A stretch of 64,000 nt of DNA, taken from Williamsia faeni. Its GTDB lineage: Bacteria; Actinomycetota; Actinomycetes; Mycobacteriales; Mycobacteriaceae. The notes under the pieces are model-generated. The model searched no databases. It was not told where the DNA came from and saw nothing but the letters and a program-made list of their open reading frames with translations. Where the stretch lies: NCBI GenBank assembly GCA_003202005.1, contig QJJF01000001.1, forward strand, positions 899,099-963,098. The letters are read 5' to 3'. The translations under genes were made by a program, and so were the position numbers. Shown piece by piece: positions 42,204 through 51,696 of this stretch (position 1 is its first letter; each line of letters opens with the position of its first letter).

Positions 42204-43442
42204 CTATGGTTTCTTCGCGGTGTCAGGAGTCGACACCCGGATGGCCCCACGGACCTCGAGCTCGGCAATTGTGCTCTCGCTCAGGCCTAGGCAATCGGAC
42301 AGCACGGAAGCCGTGTCATCCCCGTTGGCGGGAGCGGGCCGCGCCACCGGATAGCGGCCATCGATCGACATCGGCGTGGTCGGCGCAAGATACGAGCCGA
42401 TTCGCGGCTGGTCGACCTGCTGGAACATCGGGTTGTCGGTGACGCGTGGGTCAACCGCGATCTGAGCGAAGGTCCGATAGCGCTCGTAGACAACGGCTGT
42501 CGCGCTCAACTCCTTCTCCACCTGATCAATCGTCCGGTCACGGAACCAGATCGAGAACAAGCCGCTCAGGACGTCACGGTGGCGGAAACGGTCGCCGTCG
42601 TCCCGAAAGTCCACGCCCAGTGCAGTTTCCAGCGCGGCGATGGCATCGGCGGTGCCGGTGACCTCGGCCAGGTCGCGGAAATGTCGCGGGGTGACCGCAA
42701 CAACCATGATCGTCTCGCCGTCGGCGGTACGGAAATCACTGCCGTAGGTGCCGTATACGAAATTGCCGACCCGAGGGCGCTCCGGGCCGCCGAGTTGCAC
42801 CTCGGCCAGGTACCCGAGGTGGCCGATCGTCGCCAGCGCGACATCTTCGAGGGGCAACACGATCCGCGCGCCTTCCCCCGTGGTCGCCCGTCTGTGCACC
42901 GCGGCGGTCACCGATAGCGCCGCGTACAGACCGCAGGCCACATCCCATGCCGGCAACACGTGGTTGACCGGTGTTCCGAGTGCGGTCGGGCCGGTGACGA
43001 GCGGAAAGCCCATCGCGGCATTGACCGTGTAATCGAGCGCACCGCGCCCATCCGCCCGGCCGAGCACCTGGACGTGAATCAGGTCGGGCCGGGATTGCGC
43101 CAGCTTGTCGTAGTCGAGCCAGTCCCGCCCGGCGGCGTTGGTGACCACGATCCCGGCCTCGAGGATGAGGTCGCGGATCAGGGCAGTGGCCTCGGGATCA
43201 CGAAAGTTGGCGGCCAGGGACCGTTTTCCCTGGTTGAGATTCGCCCAGTAGATCGATTCACCGCCCTCGGTGATCGGCCAGCGATGATAATCGGCGGCAC
43301 CACCGATCGGGTCGACACGGATCACCTCCGCGCCAAGCGATCCCAACGTCATGCCGGCGAGGGGTGCCGCGACGAAACTGGATACCTCTATGATTCGCAG
43401 CCCGGCCAAGGGGAGGGCCTGCGGTTCGTGCTCTGTGCTCAT
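42204..43442 (-). CDS. CaiB/BaiF-family CoA transferase
   Basis: 412 residues of the family III CoA transferases: PLAGLRIIEVSSFVAAPLAG, the EVIRVDPIGG loop, ANLNQGKRSLAANFRD and a GALDYTVNA segment with the likely catalytic Asp. It moves CoA between acids. Divergent from a thiolase across 129 bp; both fit a fatty-acid or steroid degradation route. The acceptor cannot be named. Confidence 0.88.
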   Translation of the reverse strand: MSTEHEPQALPLAGLRIIEVSSFVAAPLAGMTLGSLGAEVIRVDPIGGAADYHRWPITEGGESIYWANLNQGKRSLAANFRDPEATALIRDLILEAGIVVTNAAGRDWLDYDKLAQSRPDLIHVQVLGRADGRGALDYTVNAAMGFPLVTGPTALGTPVNHVLPAWDVACGLYAALSVTAAVHRRATTGEGARIVLPLEDVALATIGHLGYLAEVQLGGPERPRVGNFVYGTYGSDFRTADGETIMVVAVTPRHFRDLAEVTGTADAIAALETALGVDFRDDGDRFRHRDVLSGLFSIWFRDRTIDQVEKELSATAVVYERYRTFAQIAVDPRVTDNPMFQQVDQPRIGSYLAPTTPMSIDGRYPVARPAPANGDDTASVLSDCLGLSESTIAELEVRGAIRVSTPDTAKKP

Positions 43443-43571
43443 CGAGTGGCCGATGCGGTGCAGAAGGTCATGGGTCTACCCTGCATTGTCGAGACCGGAT
43501 CGTCTATATTGGGGTCCCATACTGTTGGCGTTTCAGTTCACGGGTGGGCGAGCGACAGAAATGAGGCACTG

Positions 43572-44780
43572 ATGCGCGACGTGGTGATCTGCGAGCCGGT
43601 TCGGACTCCGATCGGCCGGTATGGCGGGATGTTCCAGTCACTCACCGCGGTCGATCTCGGCGTGGCCGCCATGAAGGGGCTGCTGGAGCGGACCGGCATC
43701 GCACCGGACGAGATCAACGACCTCATCCTCGGGCACTGCAACGGCAACAGCGAGGCACCGGCGATCGGCCGCGTAGTGGCACTCGATGCGGGCCTGCCGG
43801 TGACGGTCCCCGGCATGCACATCGATCGCCGTTGCGGATCCGGCCTGCAAGCAGTCATCCAGGCCGCATTCCAGGTCGGCAACGGCGACAGCGAGCTCGT
43901 GGTGGCAGGCGGCACCGAGTCGATGAGCAATGCCTCGTTCTACTCCGTCGACATGCGCTGGGGCGGCGCCCGCTCCGGCGTCCAGATGCACGACAGCCTG
44001 GTCCGCGCCCGATCGACCGCCGGCGGCCGCTTCTATCCGGTGCCTGGCGGCATGATCGAGACCGCCGAGAACCTGCGGCGCGAGTACGGCATCAGCCGGC
44101 TCGAGCAGGATGAACTCGCCGTCGCTTCGCACACCCGGGCCGTGGCCGCTCAGCAGGCCGGGATCCTGGCCGAGGAGATCGTGCCGGTCTCCGTGCCGAA
44201 CCGCTCCGGTGACCAGGTCATCGACACCGACGAACACCCCCGCGCCGACACCACCGTCGAATCACTGTCCAAGCTGCGCCCGATCATGGGCAAGCAGGAT
44301 CCCGACGCCACCGTGACCGCCGGCAATGCCAGTGGTCAGAACGATGCCGCGTCGCTGTGCATCGTGACCACCCTCGAGAAGGCGGCCGAACTCGGGCTGA
44401 CCCCGCTCGTCAAGCTGGTGTCGTGGGGTGTTGCCGGCGTCGAGCCCAAGGTGATGGGCATCGGGCCGGTCCCGGCCACCGATAAAGCGCTCACCAGGGC
44501 CGGACTCACGCTCTCCGACATCGATCTCATCGAACTCAACGAGGCGTTCGCCGCACAGGCCCTCGCCGTGATGCGCGAATGGAAATTCACCGCAGACGAT
44601 CACCAGCGCACCAACGTCCACGGTTCGGGCATCTCGCTCGGCCACCCCGTCGGTGCGACCGGTGGCCGGATGCTGGCGACCCTGGCCCGCGAGATGCAAC
44701 GCCGCGACGCCCGGTATGGCCTCGAGACCATGTGCATCGGCGGTGGTCAGGGCCTCGCCGCAATCTTCGAGAAGGTCTGA
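43572..44780 (+). CDS. acetyl-CoA acetyltransferase (thiolase)
   Basis: 402 residues. The nucleophile Cys88 in DRRCGSGLQAV, the GHPVGATGGRML His motif and the MCIGGGQGLA Cys motif are present, the standard thiolase triad. Degradative thiolases cleave 3-ketoacyl-CoA; biosynthetic ones condense acetyl-CoA. The preference is not decided by sequence alone. ATG 43572 has GAGG 5 bases before; a long in-frame upstream extension is not coding. The partner CoA-transferase is divergent. Confidence 0.92.
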   Translation: MRDVVICEPVRTPIGRYGGMFQSLTAVDLGVAAMKGLLERTGIAPDEINDLILGHCNGNSEAPAIGRVVALDAGLPVTVPGMHIDRRCGSGLQAVIQAAFQVGNGDSELVVAGGTESMSNASFYSVDMRWGGARSGVQMHDSLVRARSTAGGRFYPVPGGMIETAENLRREYGISRLEQDELAVASHTRAVAAQQAGILAEEIVPVSVPNRSGDQVIDTDEHPRADTTVESLSKLRPIMGKQDPDATVTAGNASGQNDAASLCIVTTLEKAAELGLTPLVKLVSWGVAGVEPKVMGIGPVPATDKALTRAGLTLSDIDLIELNEAFAAQALAVMREWKFTADDHQRTNVHGSGISLGHPVGATGGRMLATLAREMQRRDARYGLETMCIGGGQGLAAIFEKV

Positions 44781-44806
44781 ACCGGCCTGATCACCTGATC
44801 CCGCTG

Positions 44807-45565
44807 TCACTGACTCCCATCGGTGGCGGCGGTGGGTCCTGGGGAGGTGCCATCGGTGGGTTTACCGGCGACCAAGTCTTCGATGCCCAACCCCCACTGC
44901 CCGAAACGGCGGTCGAACTTCTCGGCGCGCTGCCGGGCACGTTCGATCTTGTCGGGTCCGTAGTGCTTACGCGCCCAGCGTGATTGTGGGCGCCCGATAC
45001 GCAGCGCGGCAATCCAGGCAAGCGGTGGGATGAAGGCGCCAACCGCTGCCGTGGAGTACTTGCCCTTCGCGACACATAGCAACAGAACAACGATGTGGAT
45101 CGCGCCGAACACCAGCAGCACCAGATGACCCGGTCTGAAGCCACTTTCTCCGGTGAGCGGATTGAGTCCGAGCAGACACAGTCCGAGCACGGCCCCGGTC
45201 ATCATCACCACCTGGACCGAAAGCTGGCCCTGCTCAGACCAATAGACGTCTTGCAGGTGCAGGATCAACGCGAACTCGTCGAGCACGAGCGAGGCACCGA
45301 TCCCGATCATCACCGCGCTGATCTCCGCGCCCGGCGACTGCCCGTCGACGCCCACAGAAGTGAATGCGCCGGCGATGGTCAGCACGATTCCGGGGATGGC
45401 GTGGTGGATGTGGACACCACCGGACACGTTGTCGCGGAACGGCCCCCGGCCCGCGCGGATCATCCGCGTGATCACCCGGGTGACGATGAAGGTCAGGAGA
45501 AATCCCACAAACGCCAATGTCAGCGGCAGCTTTCCGGTCGAGACCAGGCTATCGAGCAGCGACAT
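44807..45565 (-). CDS. integral membrane protein, unknown
   Basis: 252 residues, about six helices (e.g. LPLTLAFVGFLLTFIVTRVI and LVLLVFGAIHIVVLLLCVA). The periplasm-side loop motif GGVHIHHAIPGIVL, with three His in five residues, and a later VLDEFALILHLQDVYW are striking and look conserved, perhaps a metal or heme site. The soluble C-terminal tail has KHYGPDKIERARQRAEKF. Family and role unknown. Confidence 0.72.
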   Translation of the reverse strand: MSLLDSLVSTGKLPLTLAFVGFLLTFIVTRVITRMIRAGRGPFRDNVSGGVHIHHAIPGIVLTIAGAFTSVGVDGQSPGAEISAVMIGIGASLVLDEFALILHLQDVYWSEQGQLSVQVVMMTGAVLGLCLLGLNPLTGESGFRPGHLVLLVFGAIHIVVLLLCVAKGKYSTAAVGAFIPPLAWIAALRIGRPQSRWARKHYGPDKIERARQRAEKFDRRFGQWGLGIEDLVAGKPTDGTSPGPTAATDGSQ

Positions 45566-45692
45566 AGGGCAAAGCTACTCCCGTCGTTGGTCCGCCCGAT
45601 TTAGCGCGATTCAGGCGCAGTCACCGTCCGACCTGACCTAGTGTCGCACCAGAAGAACCGATGGGTGCAAACCAGATGTGAGGAGTGTCGGC

Positions 45693-46328
45693 ATGCGACG
45701 GACGGTGGCGGCAGTGTTTGCGGCTGGGCTCGCGGTCGGCCTATTGGCGGGTTGTTCCGACGACTCCGACGACTCGTCGACCCCGAGTCCGGCCGCATCG
45801 TCTGTGACGGACTCGACGTCACCGGCTCCGAAATCTGGGGAGGCAACTTCGAAACCCGCGGGCGGCACCAACCTTCGTGCCGACTGCGCGGGACTGTCCT
45901 CTGACGACCTGACAGAGATCTTCGACGTCGCCTTCGGTAGACCCGAACCGGCGACCGGATCCGTGAACACCTTCGACAACGTCAACTACAAGACCGTCGG
46001 ATGCAGCTTTGAGACAACCGACCTGGCAACCACCGAAAACAACTCGATCGAAGTCGATCTGAACCTGTCGTTTGCCGAACAGTTCAACGACAACACCGTT
46101 CATTGCATCGAGCCGTCCGACAACGTCCACCCGGTCACACCCGTCGAGGGTGTCGGCAACCAGGCATGGTGGCAGTCCGGAGATTTCGAGAACTCGCCCG
46201 ATGCCGAAGGCGAACTCACTGTGTGTGTCGACGAGGCTCTGATCGGCATCCAGATCGCGGGTCCGGCGGAACTCCGGGCGACGATGCAGGACCAGGCCGT
46301 CGAGATCGCCCGGATCGTTGTCGGCTGA
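45693..46328 (+). CDS. DUF3558-like lipoprotein
   Basis: 211 residues. A lipoprotein signal ends in the lipobox LLAGC, then a Ser/Thr/Pro linker (about 40 residues) leads to a domain with Cys pairs at NLRADCAGL and KTVGCSFE, as in DUF3558 lipoproteins of mycolata. Start ATG 45693, preceded by GAGGAG; GTG 45678 is in frame but less likely. Anchored to the outer face of the membrane, function unknown. Confidence 0.8.
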   Translation: MRRTVAAVFAAGLAVGLLAGCSDDSDDSSTPSPAASSVTDSTSPAPKSGEATSKPAGGTNLRADCAGLSSDDLTEIFDVAFGRPEPATGSVNTFDNVNYKTVGCSFETTDLATTENNSIEVDLNLSFAEQFNDNTVHCIEPSDNVHPVTPVEGVGNQAWWQSGDFENSPDAEGELTVCVDEALIGIQIAGPAELRATMQDQAVEIARIVVG

Positions 46329-46348
46329 GGTGGCCGAGGCGTCCTGAC

Positions 46349-47197
46349 TCAGGCGTCGATGTAGAAGTCCAGGTCGAGGGGTTCGCTGCCACCGTATGTG
46401 GAGAGGTCGGTGACACCGGCTCCGGTGAGAACCTCGGCATCGATCAGAACCTCACCGGTGGCCGACGACGGCCGCGCCAGGATCAGGGTGGCGGCATCTG
46501 CCATCACCTCTGGCTCGCGGGCATGCATCGCTGCCTCGGGATCCGGCTGCAGATTCTTCACCGCGGCCGTCGCGATGGTCGTCTCGGGCCACAGGCAGTT
46601 GCTGGCGATGTTCTGCTCGGCGAACTCCGCGGCGAATCCGAGGGCCAGGACGGTCATGCCGTACTTCGAGAGCGTGTACGCGGGGAACTTGCCCAGCCAA
46701 TACGGCGACATGTTGAGCGGCGGTGCGATGGAAAGGATCTGCGCGTTGGGCGACTTGGCCAGATGCGGCAGAGCGGCCTGGGTGAGGGAGAACATTCCAC
46801 GGACGTTCACACCCTGCATGAGGTCGTAGCGCTTCAGTGGCAGGTCAGCGGTGCCGGCCTCGTTGATGACGCTGGCGTTGTGGATGAGGATGTCGATGCC
46901 GCCGAAGGTCTCGACGGCGGTGGCGACCGCACGCTGGACGTCCTCGTCGACACGTACGTCACCGACCACACCGACGACCTTTCCACCGGCGGCCTTGATC
47001 TCCTCGACCGCGGTGTGGATGGTGCCCGGCAACTTGGGATGGGGCACGTCGGTCTTGGCAAGGAGCACGATGTTGGCACCACGCTTGGCGAGCGCGAGCA
47101 GGATGGCCAGCCCGATACCGCGGCTACCGCCTGACATGAGCACGGTGCGGTTCTCGAAGGCATTGGAAGCCAACGACTCAAGCTGATTGTCCGACAT
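46349..47197 (-). CDS. SDR family oxidoreductase (HSDL2-like)
   Basis: 282 residues. SGGSRGIGLAI is the NAD(P) motif, HNASVINEAG and the catalytic YTLSKYG (Tyr-x-x-x-Lys) follow. The order and length resemble the HSDL2/peroxisomal-type SDRs, often linked to lipid metabolism. ATG 47197 (MSDNQ) is the start; a TTG nine bases upstream is in frame. Divergent from a LysM gene. Confidence 0.85.
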   Translation of the reverse strand: MSDNQLESLASNAFENRTVLMSGGSRGIGLAILLALAKRGANIVLLAKTDVPHPKLPGTIHTAVEEIKAAGGKVVGVVGDVRVDEDVQRAVATAVETFGGIDILIHNASVINEAGTADLPLKRYDLMQGVNVRGMFSLTQAALPHLAKSPNAQILSIAPPLNMSPYWLGKFPAYTLSKYGMTVLALGFAAEFAEQNIASNCLWPETTIATAAVKNLQPDPEAAMHAREPEVMADAATLILARPSSATGEVLIDAEVLTGAGVTDLSTYGGSEPLDLDFYIDA

Positions 47198-47247
47198 TGT
47201 TCGCAAGGCCCTTCGACGTTGTGATGCGTGATTAGCTGCAGGCTATC

Positions 47248-47260
47248 AGAATGCCATTCT
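47248..47260. promoter_or_regulatory. palindrome AGAATG-C-CATTCT between SDR and LysM genes
   Basis: Perfect 6-bp arms with a single central base in the 211-bp divergent region. It looks somewhat like Fur/Zur-type operators (GAATG...CATTC), but too short to assign. Confidence 0.35.
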
Positions 47261-47408
47261 CATTTGCGAGAGGAGTCCTCTACTGGACCCGGCTTCGGCA
47301 GACTGCCAGAATTCAGATAGTCCGTAACGCGTGTTCACCGCGATGCCCAGCCCGAGTGCGGTTCCCACGCCCACCTGGACTGACAACACGCCTACGAGCG
47401 AGGTAACG

Positions 47409-48056
47409 ATGAAGACCTACAACGTTCAGTCCGGTGACACCCTCTTTTCCATCGCGCAGCATGAGTACGGCGACGGCAACCTCTATCCTGTGATCGCACG
47501 ACAGAATCACCTGGCCGATCCCAATGTCATCAATATCGGGCAGCCCCTCGAATTGCCCTACGTGACATTTCGCCACCATTTCTCGACACCCGATTCTCCT
47601 GCCACCCGGCAGGCGATCACTCAGCAGTATTACGGAACCGCAGACCCCGGCAAACAATTGATCTGGGAGATCATCAACGGGGTCGCTCAGCGTCCGATTC
47701 ACGAAGGATCTTGGCTACACATTCCCGACCTGTTGAATCCTGGTCACCACACGGTGGTTACCGGCGACAACCTGCACGAACTCGCCTTCCGCTGGTACGG
47801 CGACGACCACCTTCGGCTCATGCTCGCACACGCGAACAATCTGCCGCACAACGCAACACTCGCCCTCGGGCAGGTCCTGATAAGACCCGGACTGAATCGA
47901 TTTGCCCGAACGGCCGGCGACACCCTTCGATCCTTGTGCGAGGCCGAATACGGCAGTGCGAATCTGGACACGTGGATCGGCGTGGTCGCGGCGGCGAACT
48001 TCATTTCCGCCCCGGATTCATTGTTTGCCAATCAGGTTGTCTATTTCCCGAGGTGA
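47409..48056 (+). CDS. LysM-repeat protein without signal peptide
   Basis: 215 residues with four LysM-like units: about 1-52 (YNVQSGDTLFSIAQHEYGDG), 62-108 (ITQQYYGTADPGKQLIWEIINGV), 111-156 (HTVVTGDNLHELAFRWYGDD) and 158-215 (ARTAGDTLRSLCEAEYGS). LysM binds N-acetylglucosamine polymers and normally sits outside the cell; here no signal peptide or membrane helix is present. RBS GAGG precedes ATG 47409. It could be intracellular, as some phage baseplate or spore-type LysM proteins, or exported by another route. Confidence 0.82.
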   Translation: MKTYNVQSGDTLFSIAQHEYGDGNLYPVIARQNHLADPNVINIGQPLELPYVTFRHHFSTPDSPATRQAITQQYYGTADPGKQLIWEIINGVAQRPIHEGSWLHIPDLLNPGHHTVVTGDNLHELAFRWYGDDHLRLMLAHANNLPHNATLALGQVLIRPGLNRFARTAGDTLRSLCEAEYGSANLDTWIGVVAAANFISAPDSLFANQVVYFPR

Positions 48057-48138
48057 GTTGTCGGATTGTCGCCGCCGTAACACGCCAGTACCGTCCTTTC
48101 GATAAGTCAGACAAAGCCGACAATCGAGAGGTCAAACC

Positions 48139-48639
48139 ATGCGCTTCGCCAAACGACTATCCGTAGTGCTGGGGTCAGCACTCGCCGCCGCAGCATTGAC
48201 GATTGCCGGCGCTCCGGCAGCATCGGCCGCACCCGGTGGACCCACCCTCACCTCCGCCCCGGTGTCCGTCTACCAGATCCCCGCAATCGGCGTCCAGATC
48301 AGCGGATTGGTGGTCCCGGGACCACTACTGCTGTCGGTGAACGCATGGTCGCCGTCACCCGGCCACACCGCCTTCTCTGCACCTGCCAGCCGGGAAACCT
48401 GTTCATCCAGCGCGGCCGGATCGCTCGTCCGGGTCAACTATGTGAATGTGGGCACGGGTATCGGGGGCACCGCCACGGTGAAACCGTGCCCCTACTTCCT
48501 CGACCCGACCCCCACATACACGTCCGTCTACACCGGCTCGGGTCCGATTGTGATCACTGTTTCCATCATCGGTTCCTGGGCATATCCCAACGCCGGACAA
48601 CCTTCCCTTCCCGGTCTCGGGGGTTTCATAGCGCCCTGA
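48139..48639 (+). CDS. secreted protein, unknown
   Basis: 166 residues. A Sec signal peptide (LSVVLGSALAAAALTIAGAP then ASAAP) is followed by a hydrophilic Ser/Thr/Gly-rich mature domain with a single Cys pair (ETCSSS, KPCPY). No family is recognised. A ribosome site GAGG precedes ATG 48139 by about 5 bases. Probably in the envelope or culture fluid. Confidence 0.72.
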   Translation: MRFAKRLSVVLGSALAAAALTIAGAPAASAAPGGPTLTSAPVSVYQIPAIGVQISGLVVPGPLLLSVNAWSPSPGHTAFSAPASRETCSSSAAGSLVRVNYVNVGTGIGGTATVKPCPYFLDPTPTYTSVYTGSGPIVITVSIIGSWAYPNAGQPSLPGLGGFIAP

Positions 48640-48647
48640 CCCGGTAG

Positions 48648-49124
48648 TCAGCGATTGCGCCGCCAGATCGCGCCGGAGAGCATCGTCGCAAAGCCACACC
48701 ATCCGGCGTAAGGCAGCAACGCGGCGGACGCGGTTGCCGATGCCGGCACGGCACGTCGGACCAGATCGGCACTGCTGGCGGTGAGCGCCGCTGCCAGCAC
48801 TGTCGCCGCTCCGGTGCGGTGTGCTTTGAAGAACACCCAGGTCCAAGCACCGTTCAAGATCAGATTCACGGCCAGCGCCTTCTCGAAGGCCGCCGCGTCG
48901 ATGTGTCGTATGTCGTCGTTCAGGGCATCGATCGTGGCCGCGGAGCTGATCGCGACATCGGCGTACAGCGCCGTCCACACGATCGGGAACAACCTTGCGG
49001 GCGGTTGAAAGGGCGGCTTCGACAATCGGCGGTACCAGAACGAGTTTCTTGCGTCCTGCGCCGCAATCGAACCGACCACGGCCGTAATGGCGACCGCCCC
49101 AGAAGTTTTGACAATCGAACGCAT
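48648..49124 (-). CDS. TspO/MBR family protein
   Basis: 158 residues, five helices. FPIVWTALYADVAI is the conserved WTxLY segment, and NGAWTWVFFK and PYAGWCGFATMLSGAIWRRN are the typical Trp-rich helix ends of TspO. The protein binds porphyrins or sterols and is linked to oxidative or light stress responses. GAAGGAG precedes ATG 49124. Confidence 0.85.
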   Translation of the reverse strand: MRSIVKTSGAVAITAVVGSIAAQDARNSFWYRRLSKPPFQPPARLFPIVWTALYADVAISSAATIDALNDDIRHIDAAAFEKALAVNLILNGAWTWVFFKAHRTGAATVLAAALTASSADLVRRAVPASATASAALLPYAGWCGFATMLSGAIWRRNR

Positions 49125-49200
49125 TGCGGGCACTCCTTCGGCGTCGAATGGTCCCACCGCCCAACGTACCCGCAGACAAGACCGCGCACTACGAGATGAC

Positions 49201-50055
49201 CTACACCAGGGGGCGGCCTAGGCGACAACGCAGTCGAACATCCCAGAGCAGCACGCGAAATATCAACTGCGACAACCACAATGGCTTGCGTCGTTCGGCG
49301 GCAACGAGGCCATCGACGTACCCGTCGAACCACTTCTGATCGGCGGCCGTCCACGGAACTCGCATTGCTTCGCGAAAGGGCGGCGGTAGATATCCGATGG
49401 TGCGCCGGTATTTGACCGGGCCATAACGCTTTTTGATCGCCGGATGCGCGTAGTCGAAGTTCGCGATACCGATGAGGAACTCACGAACCTCGTCGGAGAT
49501 GGAGATCTCGGCCACCTGACGGTCCCAGTACTCCCCGAATGCCTCGCGGTTTGGTGGCCACATCTGCGCCGGCATCTGCAGCGTTGTGCCACACACTTTG
49601 CCCTGTTGGTAGAACGTGTCCCGATCTGCACCTGTCAGGGGTCCATGGACGCGCTCGTAGATGTCCTCCCAGCCGTAATACAGACAGGCCGCGACCCACA
49701 GTTGGAGGTCGACGTTCATGGCGTCGTATTCGACAGGACTGGTCTCATCCGATCGGACCTGCACGTGCTGACGGTTGACCGCTTGCCGAAAGCGCTTGCG
49801 GTCGTTGGCATTGCCGAATACCGCCACTGCCAGATACGACCCAGTGGTGCGCGCCCGCTTGATCGGATGCCGGTCGAGCCGCCCGTTCTCGACCTTGCTG
49901 CGCGCAACGCCGTAACCGACTGCCGGATTGGCCAATTGCATGATCACATTGGCCGTGCTCATCGTCTGCCCCATCGACAACAGTGACTTCGCAAAGAAGC
50001 TGCTGTCGATGGCGTCCATCTCGTCACGAGACATATGCCGTTCACTCGTACCCAT
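49201..50055 (-). CDS. MpaB-type oxygenase (DUF2236 / Lcp rubber-oxygenase fold)
   Basis: 284 residues. The core is the DUF2236 fold with VNRQHVQVRSDE and YDAMNVDLQLWVAACLYYGWEDIYERVHGPL, which carry the His and acidic residues of the heme-binding ER-bound oxygenase/Lcp superfamily. Such enzymes oxidatively split double bonds or oxidise other small molecules; members in mycolata are numerous and mostly uncharacterised. It is the neighbour of a TetR gene on the same strand, 74 bp downstream of it. Confidence 0.85.
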   Translation of the reverse strand: MGTSERHMSRDEMDAIDSSFFAKSLLSMGQTMSTANVIMQLANPAVGYGVARSKVENGRLDRHPIKRARTTGSYLAVAVFGNANDRKRFRQAVNRQHVQVRSDETSPVEYDAMNVDLQLWVAACLYYGWEDIYERVHGPLTGADRDTFYQQGKVCGTTLQMPAQMWPPNREAFGEYWDRQVAEISISDEVREFLIGIANFDYAHPAIKKRYGPVKYRRTIGYLPPPFREAMRVPWTAADQKWFDGYVDGLVAAERRKPLWLSQLIFRVLLWDVRLRCRLGRPLV

Positions 50056-50129
50056 GCACCCTCCTTATCTGACTACGGATGTTATCAGAATAGCGAGTTG
50101 ACCGGGATCCGCGTGAAAAGGAGGCGGGA

Positions 50130-50822
50130 TCAAGCGCGAGGTGGATCGGGTTCCAATCGGCGCTCGAGACCCGCGATGATCACAGCCAGGTCGAACTCGA
50201 GTTGACCGTCGTCCGGGCCGGCACTCTGCTGTGCATCGACCAGGTCGCGCAGCACGGGGAAGTCATCCTCCGGCGCGCCCATCAACGTGCGGGCCACGTC
50301 GGGAACGTCGGGATGGACACCGGTGTCGTCCGCGTGGAAGGTGTCCCGGCCGGTCGAGTAGGCCACCTCCGTCAGCAATAGGAGGATCCGGCCGGATTCT
50401 TCGACGCCGAACCCGGCATCGACCAGGGCTTTCAGTACCCGCTCGATCGGCTCGAGTGTTCGCACCCCGCCGGCGCCGGGCAGGCGAATGTGCATCGCTA
50501 GCGCGCCCACTGTGACCACGGCGTCGCGGGTGGCGCGGGTATACAGGCGGATGACCTCACGCCAGTCTCCCCCCGTGGGTAATTCGACCCGACCCACTTC
50601 GGATTCGAACACATCGAACGCAACCAACTCCCGCAAGCCTCTGAGATCGCTGACGTGATAGCTGAGGGCTTTCCTGTCGACGCCCAGAACATCCGCCACG
50701 GCCTGCATCGTCAGAGTGTCCAGCGGCAAAGTCCGGGCAGCTTTGACGATGCCCTCGCGGTTGATCCGCGGTGGACGTCCCCGGCGTGCAACACCGGCGA
50801 CCTCATTCCCCGAGTCAGACAT
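50130..50822 (-). CDS. TetR/AcrR family transcriptional regulator
   Basis: 230 residues. The HTH lies at about 25-70 (IVKAARTLPLDTLTMQAVAD then VDRKALSYHVSD). The C-terminal ligand domain (about 90-215) has a TetR_C-like helix bundle. The gene precedes the MpaB oxygenase gene and probably regulates it, with an imperfect palindrome in the intervening gap. Ligand unknown. Confidence 0.88.
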   Translation of the reverse strand: MSDSGNEVAGVARRGRPPRINREGIVKAARTLPLDTLTMQAVADVLGVDRKALSYHVSDLRGLRELVAFDVFESEVGRVELPTGGDWREVIRLYTRATRDAVVTVGALAMHIRLPGAGGVRTLEPIERVLKALVDAGFGVEESGRILLLLTEVAYSTGRDTFHADDTGVHPDVPDVARTLMGAPEDDFPVLRDLVDAQQSAGPDDGQLEFDLAVIIAGLERRLEPDPPRA

Positions 50823-50915
50823 TGCGGACCTCCCTGGGCTTGTTAGCAGCCTAGTTCAGCAACCGACGCAACAGTTCCACCAGACAGACCACCCAGGGGT
50901 CGGCACAATGAGTCC

Positions 50916-51581
50916 ATGACCGAAAACTGGGCCGCAGCCGACAAATACGTGAGTGACCTCTTGATCGGAGGCGACCCCGCACTGGACGCCGCCATCGCAG
51001 CCAACGCAGCGGCGGAGTTGCCGCCGATAGATGTCGCGCCCGTCCAGGGCAAGTTCCTGCACCTGCTCGCACGAGCGATCGGCGCCCGGCGTGTTCTCGA
51101 GATCGGAACGCTCGGCGGGTACAGCACCATCTGGCTGGCGCGTGCCGTCGGTGAGGGTGGCAAGGTCATCACCCTCGAGTTCGAACCGCACCACGCAGAA
51201 GTGGCCCGTGCCAACCTCGACCGCGCGACTGTGGGCGACCGCGTCGAGATCAAGGTCGGTGCCGCATTGGACACTCTGCCGACTCTGCCCGCAGATGCTC
51301 CGTTCGACCTCGTGTTCATCGACGCCGACAAGCCGAACAACAGCAACTACGTCCTGGCCGCGCTGCGAGTGTCCCGGCCGGGCACCGTGATCGTGGTGGA
51401 CAACGTCGTCCGCAACGGCGGGATCGCCGACCCCACCGACGATGACGAAATGGTGAAGGCCAGTCGTGCAGTGCTCGAACTCCTGGGCACCGACTCGCGA
51501 TTCGATGCCACCGCCCTGCAAACAGTGGGAATCAAGGGCTGGGACGGTTTTGCCCTTGCTCTGGTCCAGGACGTCGCCTGA
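50916..51581 (+). CDS. SAM-dependent O-methyltransferase (catechol-type)
   Basis: 221 residues of the class I O-methyltransferase-3 (COMT-like) fold: RRVLEIGTLGGYSTIWLARAV is SAM motif I, FDLVFIDADKPNNSNY is motif IV, and VVDNVVRNG follows with metal-binding Asp and Asn. Methylates a catechol or similar acceptor. ATG 50916. No obvious operon partner; upstream is the divergent TetR gene, about 93 bp away. Confidence 0.9.
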   Translation: MTENWAAADKYVSDLLIGGDPALDAAIAANAAAELPPIDVAPVQGKFLHLLARAIGARRVLEIGTLGGYSTIWLARAVGEGGKVITLEFEPHHAEVARANLDRATVGDRVEIKVGAALDTLPTLPADAPFDLVFIDADKPNNSNYVLAALRVSRPGTVIVVDNVVRNGGIADPTDDDEMVKASRAVLELLGTDSRFDATALQTVGIKGWDGFALALVQDVA

Positions 51582-51696
51582 CGCCCGGCCGCAGTTGGTA
51601 GATGGACGTCCCACCGATGTCGGACCCCCTGCATATCGTTTCCCGGTATTCACGCGGAACGGGCCGCGATTACCAGCGAGCGGGGGGACTCATCAC

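Noticed and set aside
42960-43571. In-frame extension of about 200 codons before the thiolase
   Set aside because: It runs across the divergent CoA-transferase start and promoter; the thiolase N-terminus and ribosome site fit ATG 43572.
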